Origin: Actinobacteria bacterium UBA2184
Lineage (GTDB): Bacteria; Actinomycetota; Coriobacteriia; Anaerosomatales; Anaerosomataceae
DNA length: 28,312 nucleotides
Reading direction: 5' to 3'
NCBI GenBank assembly: GCA_002328745.1
Contig: DCVQ01000039.1
Location: 16,212 to 44,523 of the forward strand
In this document: piece by piece, positions 1-6,409 of the stretch
Layout: the number at the start of each line of letters is the position of its first letter
How positions within the stretch are numbered: position 1 is the first letter of the stretch
The notes under the pieces: model-generated
What the model was told of the DNA's origin: nothing
Database searches by the model: none
The model's input: only the letters and a program-made list of their open reading frames with translations
Program-made: the position numbers and the translations under genes

Positions 1-273
1 CGTGAGCACGCCGAGTTCGCCGAAGAACGCGCGGATGTCCTCGCACGAGAATCCCGCGAGCACCGGCGCCACGAAGGCCGGGGAGTTGTACGCCTCCGGC
101 GCCACGGCGAGATTGGACAGGTTGCAGCGCCCGTTGCCCGAGACGAGGATCTTGCGCCCCACGCGCGGACCGGCCTCGAGCAGCGTGACGTGTGCGCCTG
201 CCCTCGCGGCCGAGATCGCGCCGACGAGTCCGGCCGCTCCCCCACCGACGATCGCCACCCTGCCTTCGCCCAT
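1..273 (-). CDS. NAD(P)/FAD-dependent oxidoreductase, HI0933/BaiN family, N-terminal part (runs off the left edge)
   Basis: Reading leftward from ATG at 273, the first 91 codons are open to the window edge. Residues 6-15 form a Rossmann dinucleotide-binding motif (VAIVGGGAAG), followed by an acidic end of strand 2 (LLEAG) and the family block GRKILVSGNGRCNLSN, typical of HI0933-type flavoproteins. The start is supported by GGGAGGG a few bases upstream. A TACAAT -10-like hexamer lies at 316-321 on the same strand, without a clear -35. The gene is divergent from the spermidine-synthase-like gene. Substrate cannot be judged from this part; members of the family are loosely annotated as aminoacetone or bile-acid oxidoreductases. 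Only the FAD-binding N-terminus is visible. Confidence 0.85.
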   Translation of the reverse strand, partial: MGEGRVAIVGGGAAGLVGAISAARAGAHVTLLEAGPRVGRKILVSGNGRCNLSNLAVAPEAYNSPAFVAPVLAGFSCEDIRAFFGELGVLT

Positions 274-391
274 CGCGCGCCCTCCCGACCAGGTCCCGCC
301 CGCCCTCACCTCCCGATTGTAGCCGCGACGCGGGCGCCGCGCGTGGTTCCGTAGCGCCACCCGAGCACCTCGCGCCTGTTAGACTTCCGCT

Positions 392-1225
392 GTGCGCGGA
401 ACCGCCGAACCGCAGAGGAGTGGCGCGCTGAGCCGCCAGGAGCCAGACATCCGTGTGGTCGAGCACGGCGCGATCCGCATCCTGCAGATCGGCCGGATGC
501 AGCAGTCGTCGATGTACCTCGACGCTCCGTTCGAGACCGACTTCGACTACCCGGGCTACCTGCACCTTACGATCGCCGTGAAGCCGGACGCCGCACGCGT
601 CTGCATGATAGGGCTCGGCGGCGGCACGATCGCCAAGCGGATGTGGCGCGACTACCCGTGGGTGCAGATCGATGCCGTGGAGATCGACCCCCGCGTGGCC
701 GAGCTTGCGCGCACGAGCTTCGCTCTCCCGCGTGACGCGCGCCTGTTGGTGCACATCGCCGAGGGCCGTGCGTTCCTCGAGCGGTCGCGCGACACCTACG
801 ACATCGTGATCGTGGACGCGTTCGATGATGACGCGGTGCCCGCTCCGCTCGCGACCGAGGAGTTCCACCGCGTGGTGCTCGGCCGCCTCGCCGAGAACGG
901 GGTGCTCGCGTACAACATGCACGGCTCGGTCACCGGCGACCACAGCCGACCGTTCCGGCGGCTCTACCGCACGCTCCGCGGGTCCTTCGCCAACGTCTGG
1001 CCGTTCGTGGTGGGCTTCTCGCGTGGCGGCGGCCCCGCTTCGCACAGCGAGATCATCATCCTCGCCACCAACGCGTCGCTCACCGCCGACGAGCTGCGCT
1101 CCCGCATCGCCTCACGGGTCGATGGGCGTGTGTCGGTGGCCGAGTTCCACGAGTTCGGACGCGATCTCTACCAAGGACCGATCCGCAGCGGGGACGTCGC
1201 CCCTTACTGCGACGACGGTTCTTGA
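392..1225 (+). CDS. Spermidine synthase-like (SAM-fold) protein
   Basis: This is a Rossmann methyltransferase-fold protein of the spermidine synthase superfamily. It shows the QSSMYLD and FDYPGYLHL segments, a nucleotide-binding block GLGGGTIAKRM followed by an acidic strand end (AVEIDP), and DAFDDDAVPAPLATEEFH, equivalent to the D-x-F/Y...P..L.T.EF signature. The glycine motif is GLGGGT rather than GGGDG, so true polyamine aminopropyl transfer is uncertain; many bacterial proteins of this type have unknown substrates. The start is ambiguous. GTG at 392 has no Shine-Dalgarno but lies 6 nt after a -10-like TAGACT (380-385), so it could be leaderless. CTG at 428 sits behind a perfect AGAGGAG (414-420). 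GTG at 455 is a third option. The conserved region begins near residue 22. No polyamine genes are adjacent. Confidence 0.8.
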   Translation: MRGTAEPQRSGALSRQEPDIRVVEHGAIRILQIGRMQQSSMYLDAPFETDFDYPGYLHLTIAVKPDAARVCMIGLGGGTIAKRMWRDYPWVQIDAVEIDPRVAELARTSFALPRDARLLVHIAEGRAFLERSRDTYDIVIVDAFDDDAVPAPLATEEFHRVVLGRLAENGVLAYNMHGSVTGDHSRPFRRLYRTLRGSFANVWPFVVGFSRGGGPASHSEIIILATNASLTADELRSRIASRVDGRVSVAEFHEFGRDLYQGPIRSGDVAPYCDDGS

Positions 1226-1281
1226 AGGACCGCATCGCTTCGCGACGCGTTGCAGGTATCGAGCATGGGACAACAGGGCGC

Positions 1282-1314
1282 TTGACACGCACACGTTTGT
1301 GAGTGAACACTCAC
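1282..1314 (+). promoter_or_regulatory. Promoter with overlapping TetR-type operator for the nitroreductase-TetR operon
   Basis: A perfect -35 TTGACA (1282-1287) is followed at 18 bp by AACACT (1306-1311), a weak -10. Lying across that -10 is a perfect inverted repeat, GTGAGTG-AA-CACTCAC (1299-1314). A palindrome over the -10 of an operon whose second gene is a TetR regulator is the usual autorepression layout. The binding protein is inferred, not shown. Confidence 0.65.
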
Positions 1315-1352
1315 TTTCAGTAGGTTCCGCTTGCCGCACCGAAGGAGTCCCG

Positions 1353-2147
1353 ATGACACGCAACACCTTCCCATCCGTGGAATTCGACCCGGCATGGTTC
1401 GAGGCTATTCCCAGGAGAGTATCGAGCCGTCGATTCGATGGCGCGCCAGTGGACCCCGTCCTCCTCGACCGTCTCGACCAGACGCGCCGCCGGCTCGCAG
1501 CTGCAGGCACCGGTGCGCGCCCCGTGCTTCTTCGGCAGGCACCCCCGCAAGTGTTCGCCGGCCTGATCGGCAGCTACGGACGGATCGAGGGCGCTCCGTC
1601 GGCGATCGCGCTCGTGGGCAGAGAGGCGGCTGGCCGCGAAGTAGGTTACGTCGGCGAGGCGGTCATCCTCGACGCCACGGCAGCCGGCCTGGACACCTGC
1701 TGGCTGGCCGCAGCGTTCGACGCCGAGCGCACGGGTGAGCTGGTCGACCTCGGAGAGCACGAACGGGTGCATGCGATAGCGGCGCTGGGTACCGCCGTGA
1801 CGAAGATCGGCGTGTCCGAGCGCCTGACACGCGCGACGCTGCGAGCCAGAAGCCGCCTGCCGCTCGACAAGACCGCTCCGGGCCACGAGGGCTGGCCGAA
1901 GTGGGCGCAAGAGGCGGCGGAGGCCGTTCGCCTGGCTCCAACAGGCGCCAATCGCCAGCCCTGCAGGATGCGCATGGATGATGGCTCCTTCGTGATCTCC
2001 ACGGTGCCGAAGGCCTACTGGACCGCGTCGCTCGACCTCGGGATCGCGATGCTCCATGCCGAGGTCGGAGCAGCGCAAGCCGGCGTCCGGGGCGAGTGGA
2101 GCGTCGATGCCGACGAGGCCCGGTTCGCGCCGCGGGCGACATCGTGA
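1353..2147 (+). CDS. Nitroreductase family protein (TM1586-like, FMN-dependent)
   Basis: A 264-aa protein with the double-domain TM nitroreductase pattern. The N-terminal RRVSSRRFDGAPVD resembles the FMN-phosphate-binding RRS.R.F start. The middle contains YVGEAVILDATAAGLDTCW, a helix common to this family. The second half contains APTGANRQPCRM, equivalent to the A-P-S-x-x-N-x-Q-P-W flavin site, and a distal DLGIAMLHAE helix. The probable role is NAD(P)H-dependent reduction of an unknown nitro or quinone-like compound in the cytosol. ATG at 1353 follows GAAGGAG. The last base pairs overlap the GTG of the TetR gene (GTGA), so the two are translationally coupled, and expression is probably controlled by that regulator at the upstream palindrome. 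Confidence 0.85.
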   Translation: MTRNTFPSVEFDPAWFEAIPRRVSSRRFDGAPVDPVLLDRLDQTRRRLAAAGTGARPVLLRQAPPQVFAGLIGSYGRIEGAPSAIALVGREAAGREVGYVGEAVILDATAAGLDTCWLAAAFDAERTGELVDLGEHERVHAIAALGTAVTKIGVSERLTRATLRARSRLPLDKTAPGHEGWPKWAQEAAEAVRLAPTGANRQPCRMRMDDGSFVISTVPKAYWTASLDLGIAMLHAEVGAAQAGVRGEWSVDADEARFAPRATS

Positions 2148-2728
2148 CGCCGCGACCCAGCCAGCGCGAAGCGATCATGAGCGCAGCCCTGGCGTGCTTC
2201 GCGCGCAACGGCTATGACGCGACGCGCATCCGGGACATCTCGCAGGCCGCAGGCGTGTCCGACGGCGCCCTCTACCGCCATTTCACCTCCAAGGAGGTCC
2301 TCGGCCGCGGGCTGCACATGCAGGCCATCTCGACCCTCACCGCGGAACTGGCTGCGCGCGAGCAGGCCGAATCGCCCGCGGACGCCTTACGCGAGATCGC
2401 GTTCCGCGTGCTCGCGCTATACCGGGAGCGGCCCGACGCGTTCGTCTTCGCCCTCGTGCAGGCGCCGCCCTCGGCCGCCGGAAGCATGCCCGCCGATCCG
2501 GACCTTCCGGTGGACGTGCTCGCACGGATCATCAAGCGGGGTCAAGTGAGCGGCGACGTTCGGGCCGGTAACCCGCGGGTGCTCGCGGCCTCGTTCCTGG
2601 GATGTCTCCTTCAGCCGATCGCGCTCTCGCTCTCCGCGCCTGGATGCGTCCACGACGTGCTCGGCGACAACACGGCCGACGACACGATCGTCGAGGCCGC
2701 GCTCGGCTCGCTGGGGATCGACGAGTAG
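2144..2728 (+). CDS. TetR/AcrR family transcriptional regulator
   Basis: A 194-aa protein with an N-terminal TetR helix-turn-helix at about residues 8-55: AIMSAALACFARNGYDATRI leads into a recognition region with AAGVSDGALYRHFTSKEVL, an archetypal TetR_N pattern. The C-terminal about 135 residues form the usual variable helical ligand and dimer domain. The start chosen is GTG at 2144, overlapping the nitroreductase stop by 4 bp; an in-frame start at 2096 would run deep into that gene. It probably represses its own operon through the palindrome at 1299-1314, with induction by a small molecule related to the nitroreductase substrate. A strong hairpin follows 29 bp after the stop. Confidence 0.9.
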   Translation: MTPRPSQREAIMSAALACFARNGYDATRIRDISQAAGVSDGALYRHFTSKEVLGRGLHMQAISTLTAELAAREQAESPADALREIAFRVLALYRERPDAFVFALVQAPPSAAGSMPADPDLPVDVLARIIKRGQVSGDVRAGNPRVLAASFLGCLLQPIALSLSAPGCVHDVLGDNTADDTIVEAALGSLGIDE

Positions 2729-2757
2729 GCTCGGGGTTGCCGACCCCCTCCCGAGAA

Positions 2758-2796
2758 CAACAGCCCCGGCACCTTCTCAGGTGACCGGGGCTGTTG
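2758..2796 (+). terminator. Strong hairpin terminator after the TetR gene, possibly bidirectional
   Basis: CAACAGCCCCGG-CACC pairs with GGTG-A-CCGGGGCTGTTG around the loop TTCTCA, giving about 16 bp with one bulged base. It is followed by a modest T-rich stretch (GATGTCTTCT). Being only 11 bp from the tRNA-Ser 3' fragment, it was probably also the terminator of the tRNA-Ser gene on the opposite strand before the island inserted. Confidence 0.75.
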
Positions 2797-2807
2797 ATGT
2801 CTTCTAA

Positions 2808-2868
2808 TGGCGGAGGGGGAGGGATTCGAACCCTCATAGCGGGGGTTGCCCGCTAAACGGTTTTCGAG
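2808..2868 (-). repeat. Left attachment repeat: 3' fragment of tRNA-Ser(CGA)
   Basis: 61 bp identical to 6070-6130 except for one A/G change at 2836. On the minus strand it runs from the first nucleotide of the anticodon loop through the long variable arm and T arm to the encoded CCA. Beyond 2868 the sequence diverges at once and the 5' half of the tRNA is absent, so it is not a functional tRNA. It is the distal att site of the inserted element. Confidence 0.92.
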
Positions 2869-2998
2869 GGGGGTGTTCGGTACGGATTCACGCACATCGT
2901 GATGATCTTGCGACCCATGCACTGCCCTCGCGGCAAGCGCTGCGTACGGTACTCCGCTCTGCAAGACCAGATTCTCTACTTCTTCTTCATCATCATCC

Positions 2999-3910
2999 TC
3001 ATGACCATCCCTCGGACGGTCTCCAGGTCTGGTCGAACTGCGTCCCCCCTGCGGCGGCAGCAGCGGCCGGCACGATGAAGATGATGATGTCCGCGCAAAC
3101 CTCAGACAGACGCTCCGATGCGGTCACTGCGGACTTGCGCAGGAAGGCGCGCCACTGCGCCTGGGCATCATCAGACCCGGAGAAGGCGGGCGTAAGCGCG
3201 GGTGGAGGGCTGCTGGACAGGGGTGTCCCCCGGTGGCCGAAGGTAGCGGTCAACGCGTCGGCGAGTTGCCGCCCATCGAACTCATGTGTTCGCGACAGCA
3301 GCCACACGTCGTAGAAGTCCTTCATGCGGCTGTTCGCTTCACCTCGGCTCACCATCGTCTCGTACTTCTCTGCCACCGCTGTGTCTGGCAGGTACGCGAG
3401 TATCTGTGGTGCATCGAGATCGAGCAGTGTCGGGTATTCGACCCACTCGGGGTCCGGCATCACCGCGTTGTCGATACCGACATCGAGTTTCACCTTGAAG
3501 CGCGCTCCGTCTAGGTGACCCGACACAGTTGCGCGAACGCCCGGGTAGCGATCGTCGACGTTGATTGGCTCGGTCCGCACATCCTGGTCGAAGACCAGGC
3601 CGTCTTGCGGATACTCGACCGCCAGACACTCCTGTACGGCGCTAGTGACGGCTTCGGCCGAGTTGTCGATATAGCCCTGGAAGTCGATGTCTCGGGTAGG
3701 CCGACCCAGGGGCGTGCCCCAGGCCCGCAGCATGGTGGCCCCCTTGACCACAAGACGGCTTCCCCACTGCGTGCGTGACAGCCGATACAAGAAGCGCTCG
3801 ATCGCATAGTAGACGAGCAGTTGGTCGAAGGACTCGCCTTGCTCCCGAGCCAGGTTGAGCAAACGCGCACGGGCCGAAGCCGGGAGATTGGCAACCTCGC
3901 GAGGACTCAC
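2999..3910 (-). CDS. abiEii: AbiEii/AbiGii-family nucleotidyltransferase toxin
   Basis: A 303-aa member of the DUF1814/AbiEii family, the toxin of type IV AbiE systems, which acts as a nucleotidyltransferase. Visible motifs: KGATML (56-61); RPTRDIDF (70-77), with the two metal-binding aspartates D74 and D76; KLDVG (141-145), supplying a further aspartate; EKYE (181-184); and SRMKDFYD (194-201), the conserved K-D-F-x-D block. All catalytic motifs appear intact. Translation starts at GTG 3910 and overlaps the abiEi stop by 4 bp (GTGA), so antitoxin and toxin are coupled with the antitoxin first. The tail is rich in alanine (about 278-285) and is not a recognised domain. AbiE systems give abortive phage protection in several hosts; defence here is inferred from family and from placement in an island. 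Confidence 0.92.
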   Translation of the reverse strand: MSPREVANLPASARARLLNLAREQGESFDQLLVYYAIERFLYRLSRTQWGSRLVVKGATMLRAWGTPLGRPTRDIDFQGYIDNSAEAVTSAVQECLAVEYPQDGLVFDQDVRTEPINVDDRYPGVRATVSGHLDGARFKVKLDVGIDNAVMPDPEWVEYPTLLDLDAPQILAYLPDTAVAEKYETMVSRGEANSRMKDFYDVWLLSRTHEFDGRQLADALTATFGHRGTPLSSSPPPALTPAFSGSDDAQAQWRAFLRKSAVTASERLSEVCADIIIFIVPAAAAAAGGTQFDQTWRPSEGWS

Positions 3911-4521
3911 TGCAAAGCCTCGAGGTATGGCCTGATCACGCGTGCGACCCGGTCAATCTTTGCGTACTCGAGTATCTCCGCAGGGCTCACGTGCCGTGAC
4001 CGGACTGCTTCCTGGAGCGCTTCGATTGCCACATCATGCCCGATCCTGTTCCTGAACTTGAAGCAGTCGGCAACCGTCTTGGCCAGCGAGTAGACGCGAA
4101 TCGTGCTGCCCGCAGTGGCGTGGCTCTCGATGCCTACCTTGAAGGCCTCCTCCCCCATGCTGAACACCTGAACGCGCGGGTAGTCGAACCGAGGGGGCCG
4201 AGTGCTTCGCGGGAGTGCGATCTGCACTGCGTTCGGAATCTGCGTGCCGATCTCGTGATATGCCAGCGCGCTGACGAGACACAGCACGGCCTTCGGGACG
4301 CGTCGCAGGACCGCGGCGATGTCGGGGCTGGCGGGGAGTGGAAACGACGCCAGTACGTAGACGCCCCGGCTCAGTGGCTCCAGCAGCCCGTTGTCCCTCA
4401 TCCAGTAGAGCGTCCGCCGATGGATGCCGGCATCGAGCGCCTCTCCTGTGCGCATCACGCCGTCGTGCGCCCGGAAGATGCCCTCGGCAGTTGCTATGGC
4501 TGTGTCTGTTGGCTGTCGCAT
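3907..4521 (-). CDS. abiEi: AbiEi antitoxin / autorepressor
   Basis: A 204-aa protein with the AbiEi arrangement. An N-terminal winged helix at about residues 5-60 contains ALDAGIHRRTLYWMRDNGLL and the RGVYVLA wing. The C-terminal antitoxin domain begins with LVSALAYHEIGTQIP and continues with the VQIALPRSTRPP region. In characterised systems AbiEi represses its own operon and counteracts AbiEii. ATG at 4521 was chosen over the longer in-frame start at 4584 because the upstream codons lie inside the operator palindrome. There is no Shine-Dalgarno. A TATTAT hexamer ends 7 nt before the ATG, so the message is probably leaderless. The ATG touches the edge of the dyad, consistent with tight autoregulation. 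Confidence 0.88.
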   Translation of the reverse strand: MRQPTDTAIATAEGIFRAHDGVMRTGEALDAGIHRRTLYWMRDNGLLEPLSRGVYVLASFPLPASPDIAAVLRRVPKAVLCLVSALAYHEIGTQIPNAVQIALPRSTRPPRFDYPRVQVFSMGEEAFKVGIESHATAGSTIRVYSLAKTVADCFKFRNRIGHDVAIEALQEAVRSRHVSPAEILEYAKIDRVARVIRPYLEALQ

Positions 4522-4570
4522 GGGACAAATAATACAACACTTGTCTATAACTGTTGCACTATTTGTCCCA
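4521..4570. promoter_or_regulatory. 50-bp dyad operator and divergent promoters between abiEi and the CoiA-like gene
   Basis: TGGGACAAATA (4521-4531) and TATTTGTCCCA (4560-4570) are perfect 11-bp inverted arms. The symmetry continues inward with TACAACA (4533-4539) against TGTTGCA (4552-4558), giving 19-bp half-sites with 17 of 19 positions symmetric around 4545.5. AbiEi proteins are known to bind inverted repeats in their promoters. On the plus strand GGGACA (4522-4527), an 18-bp spacer and TATAAC (4546-4551) make a promoter toward the CoiA-like gene. On the minus strand TATTAT (4533-4528) sits 7 nt before the abiEi ATG. One repressor could therefore cover both directions. Confidence 0.75.
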
Positions 4571-4654
4571 AGAGGCTGGAGCAAGGACTCCAGATGATGT
4601 CAGAGCGAGTCGATACCCTGTGTGGCGGAGTGTTCGGGCAGGCGAGGGGGTCGC

Positions 4655-5935
4655 ATGACAGAGGAACTCAAGGTGCCCTTCGGCAGACGTGCCGACGGGA
4701 CGATCGTGCACATCAGTGAACTCACCGACGCCGAGAACGGCCTGAGATGCGATTGCACGTGCCCCAAGTGCGGGCGGCCTCTTCAGGCGCGCAACTTGGG
4801 CAAGGTCAAGGTCCCCCACTTCTCGCACAACGTGCAGACCGGTTGCGAAGGCGCGACCGAGTCGGCGCTACATTCTTTCGCAAAGGAGGTCTTCGCGAGG
4901 AACTCCTCGGTCAGGGTTCCCGAGGAGACGACGTACGTTGGTTGCCGTTCGGCGACTGTGAGCGAGGCGGTGGACGTGCCCTACACCGGCGTTGCCTTGG
5001 AGCAGTCGATGGGCGGGGTCATCCCGGATGTTGTCCTGCAGCGAGCCGACGACAAGCCGCCACTGCTGGTCGAAGTGGCTGTGACTCACTTCGCTGACGA
5101 GGAGAAGTGCGCGCGACTCGAAGCGCTCGGCTACCCTTGCATCGAGATCGACCTCCAAGACATGGTCAGTCTCGAGGAGTTCGATCGGATGGCAGTGGAA
5201 GAGGCTCTGATTGCGAGCGAGGAGCGCAAGATCTGGCTCTTCCATCCGAACGAGCGCGACGTCCAGGCGAGGCTCGTCCAGGAGATGCAGCAGGCGCAAG
5301 AGGAACGCGAGCGAGAGCAACGTGAGGCCGAGGAGAGACGACAGAAGGCCGAAGACCGCACCCGGAAGGACCGCGAGAGGGTCATGTCTGCGAAGTACCA
5401 GCAGATGATGGCGGCAAGGACCGAGAAGGACCTGGCGGCCAACCCGATCTGGGTGGCAAACAGACGGACATTCGGCATCCCTGAGGGCGCGGAGACGCCC
5501 TGGTACCTCAATCACGAGATCAACGGCGAGTACCTCTGGACCGTGCACCGCACCGTCTGGCAAAGTGCGCTCTTCCGCACATGGGTCTTCAACAAGCAGG
5601 ACCGCTCTCGCTTCGTCTCGGTCAAGTACGCACTCGAGACGCTGCACGAGAGACACCCGGAAATCTGGGAGAGATCGCTCTACTGGGCGTGGAAGGATAC
5701 GGGCGACCGTGTGCGTGCTCCAGCAGCAGTCATCGGGGAGTACTTCAAGGTCCTAGCAGACTGCGGCTTCCTTTGGGAAGACCACGGCACGGGAAACCCG
5801 TTCGGTTGGAGGTTCGTATGCGTGAAACCAGCGCTGGTGATCCTGCCGCCGGAGTACAACAGCCCTCGATACCTCCCGATCGATGGCGGCGTGCATGACA
5901 CCGAGACCGGACGAGACATCATGTTCACCACCTAG
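4655..5935 (+). CDS. CoiA-like predicted nuclease with zinc-binding N-terminus and coiled coil
   Basis: A 426-aa protein. Residues 32-64 form a CoiA-type zinc-finger region: C32, C34, C36, C39, then HFSH (55-58) and C64, with a following H-x3-K helix (ALHSFAKEVF). A predicted PD-(D/E)xK-like nuclease follows: IPDVVL (PD at 124-125), then LLVEVAVTH with E140, and K151 in the next helix. Residues about 203-245 are a charged coiled coil (QEEREREQREAEERRQ). The C-terminal about 180 residues are not recognised; the stretch around VIGEYFKVLADCGFLW could be a small winged helix. ATG at 4655 has GAGGGGG upstream and was preferred over GTG 4622. A hairpin at 4576-4593 lies in the leader. Divergent from abiE and sharing its operator, it is more likely island defence or DNA processing than natural competence, since no com genes are nearby. 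Function is inferred from the domain only. Confidence 0.75.
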   Translation: MTEELKVPFGRRADGTIVHISELTDAENGLRCDCTCPKCGRPLQARNLGKVKVPHFSHNVQTGCEGATESALHSFAKEVFARNSSVRVPEETTYVGCRSATVSEAVDVPYTGVALEQSMGGVIPDVVLQRADDKPPLLVEVAVTHFADEEKCARLEALGYPCIEIDLQDMVSLEEFDRMAVEEALIASEERKIWLFHPNERDVQARLVQEMQQAQEEREREQREAEERRQKAEDRTRKDRERVMSAKYQQMMAARTEKDLAANPIWVANRRTFGIPEGAETPWYLNHEINGEYLWTVHRTVWQSALFRTWVFNKQDRSRFVSVKYALETLHERHPEIWERSLYWAWKDTGDRVRAPAAVIGEYFKVLADCGFLWEDHGTGNPFGWRFVCVKPALVILPPEYNSPRYLPIDGGVHDTETGRDIMFTT

Positions 5936-6020
5936 TAGTCCGCCGGAGGAGTTCATCCATCACTTTGACCCACAGCGCGAGCAGCTCAGACACACGTTTG
6001 TGCGGTCAGAATACGGCGCA

Positions 6021-6043
6021 GTCCCGACCTCCCTTCTCGGGAC
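6021..6043. terminator. Hairpin between the CoiA-like gene and the tRNA-Ser
   Basis: GTCCCGA (6021-6027) and TCGGGAC (6037-6043) are perfect arms around a 9-nt loop, without a T tract. It lies between two convergent units (the CoiA-like gene on plus, tRNA-Ser on minus) and could end either transcript. Apart from this the stretch 5936-6069 holds nothing I recognise. Confidence 0.4.
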
Positions 6044-6069
6044 GATCGGGACCACGTTTGCGCTGCTAC

Positions 6070-6130
6070 TGGCGGAGGGGGAGGGATTCGAACCCTCGTA
6101 GCGGGGGTTGCCCGCTAAACGGTTTTCGAG
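6070..6130 (-). repeat. Right attachment repeat, within the intact tRNA-Ser(CGA)
   Basis: This is the second copy of the 61-bp direct repeat, matching 2808-2868 with one mismatch (6098). It coincides with the tRNA 3' half from the start of the anticodon loop to CCA. Sequence identity stops exactly at 6130/6131, where the two copies read GGGGGG and ACCGCC respectively. Confidence 0.92.
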
Positions 6131-6162
6131 ACCGCCGCATTCAACCACTCTGCCACCCCTCC
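6070..6162 (-). tRNA. tRNA-Ser(CGA)
   Basis: A 93-nt class II tRNA. The acceptor stem GGAGGGG pairs with CCCCTCC and is followed by discriminator G and an encoded CCA (6070-6072). The anticodon arm GCGGT-CTCGAAA-ACCGT gives anticodon CGA, reading UCG. It has a long variable arm (AGCGGG..CCCGCT) and T arm GAGGG-TTCGAAT-CCCTC. It serves as the attachment site of the island to its left and remains structurally intact. Confidence 0.96.
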
Positions 6163-6197
6163 GCAGGGGTGCCGCCTGCGCGAAGGCGGCGTAGCGC

Positions 6198-6226
6198 AGT
6201 ATACCGAGGCGCGCTCGGAGCGGCAA
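6198..6226 (-). promoter_or_regulatory. Promoter of tRNA-Ser(CGA)
   Basis: On the minus strand TTGCCG (6226-6221), a 17-bp spacer and TATACT (6203-6198) form a good sigma-70-type promoter about 36 nt before the tRNA. A GCCGCC/GGCGGC hairpin (6171-6190) lies in the precursor leader. The arrangement matches the tRNA-Ser(GGA) promoter at 15524-15552. Confidence 0.7.
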
Positions 6227-6330
6227 TGCGAGAGCACCGCGCACCCGAAGCAGCGATGCACGAGTCCCTTCCGACGAACGGTCTGCTCACGCCGTCGGGC
6301 ACCCGCGGTATACCATTCGGCTTCGGGCGA

Positions 6331-6359
6331 TTGTGCCTGGACCCTACGCCACCGATACT
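6331..6359 (+). promoter_or_regulatory. Possible promoter of the diguanylate cyclase gene
   Basis: TTGTGC (6331-6336), a 17-bp spacer and GATACT (6354-6359) would place the transcript start near 6366, about 44 nt before the proposed CTG start. Both boxes are only partial matches, so this is tentative. Confidence 0.35.
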
Positions 6360-6409
6360 GAAACGACGTACCTGCATGCACTCCATGCCGGCGACGTGAG
6401 GAGGCGACC

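Larger units (their letters stand above)
2808..6130. mobile_element. tRNA-Ser-integrated genomic island carrying AbiE toxin-antitoxin and a CoiA-like nuclease, no integrase
   Basis: The 3.2-kb segment between two 61-bp direct repeats of the tRNA-Ser(CGA) 3' half contains three genes: abiEii, abiEi and a divergent CoiA-like gene. The repeat edge lies at the anticodon loop, as expected for a tyrosine-recombinase crossover in a tRNA. The full tRNA is regenerated at the right end. The interior is visibly less GC-rich than the flanks, most clearly at 4521-4570. No integrase, excisionase or replication gene fits in the remaining space (2869-2998 and 5936-6069 hold none that I can recognise), so the element is either a remnant or uses an integrase encoded elsewhere. 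Confidence 0.85.

Noticed and set aside
2810..2868. A functional second tRNA-Ser gene at the left repeat.
   Set aside because: The 5' half (acceptor strand, D arm, anticodon 5' stem) is missing; only the 3' part remains.
2869..2998. A possible integrase remnant between the left repeat and abiEii.
   Set aside because: Only about 130 bp, and neither strand shows a recombinase motif; a short plus-strand frame starting near 2900 reads into the antisense of abiEii.
1290..5998. Shared 12-mer CACACGTTTGTG upstream of the nitroreductase and again near 5989.
   Set aside because: A repeat of this length is expected by chance in 28 kb and the contexts are unrelated.
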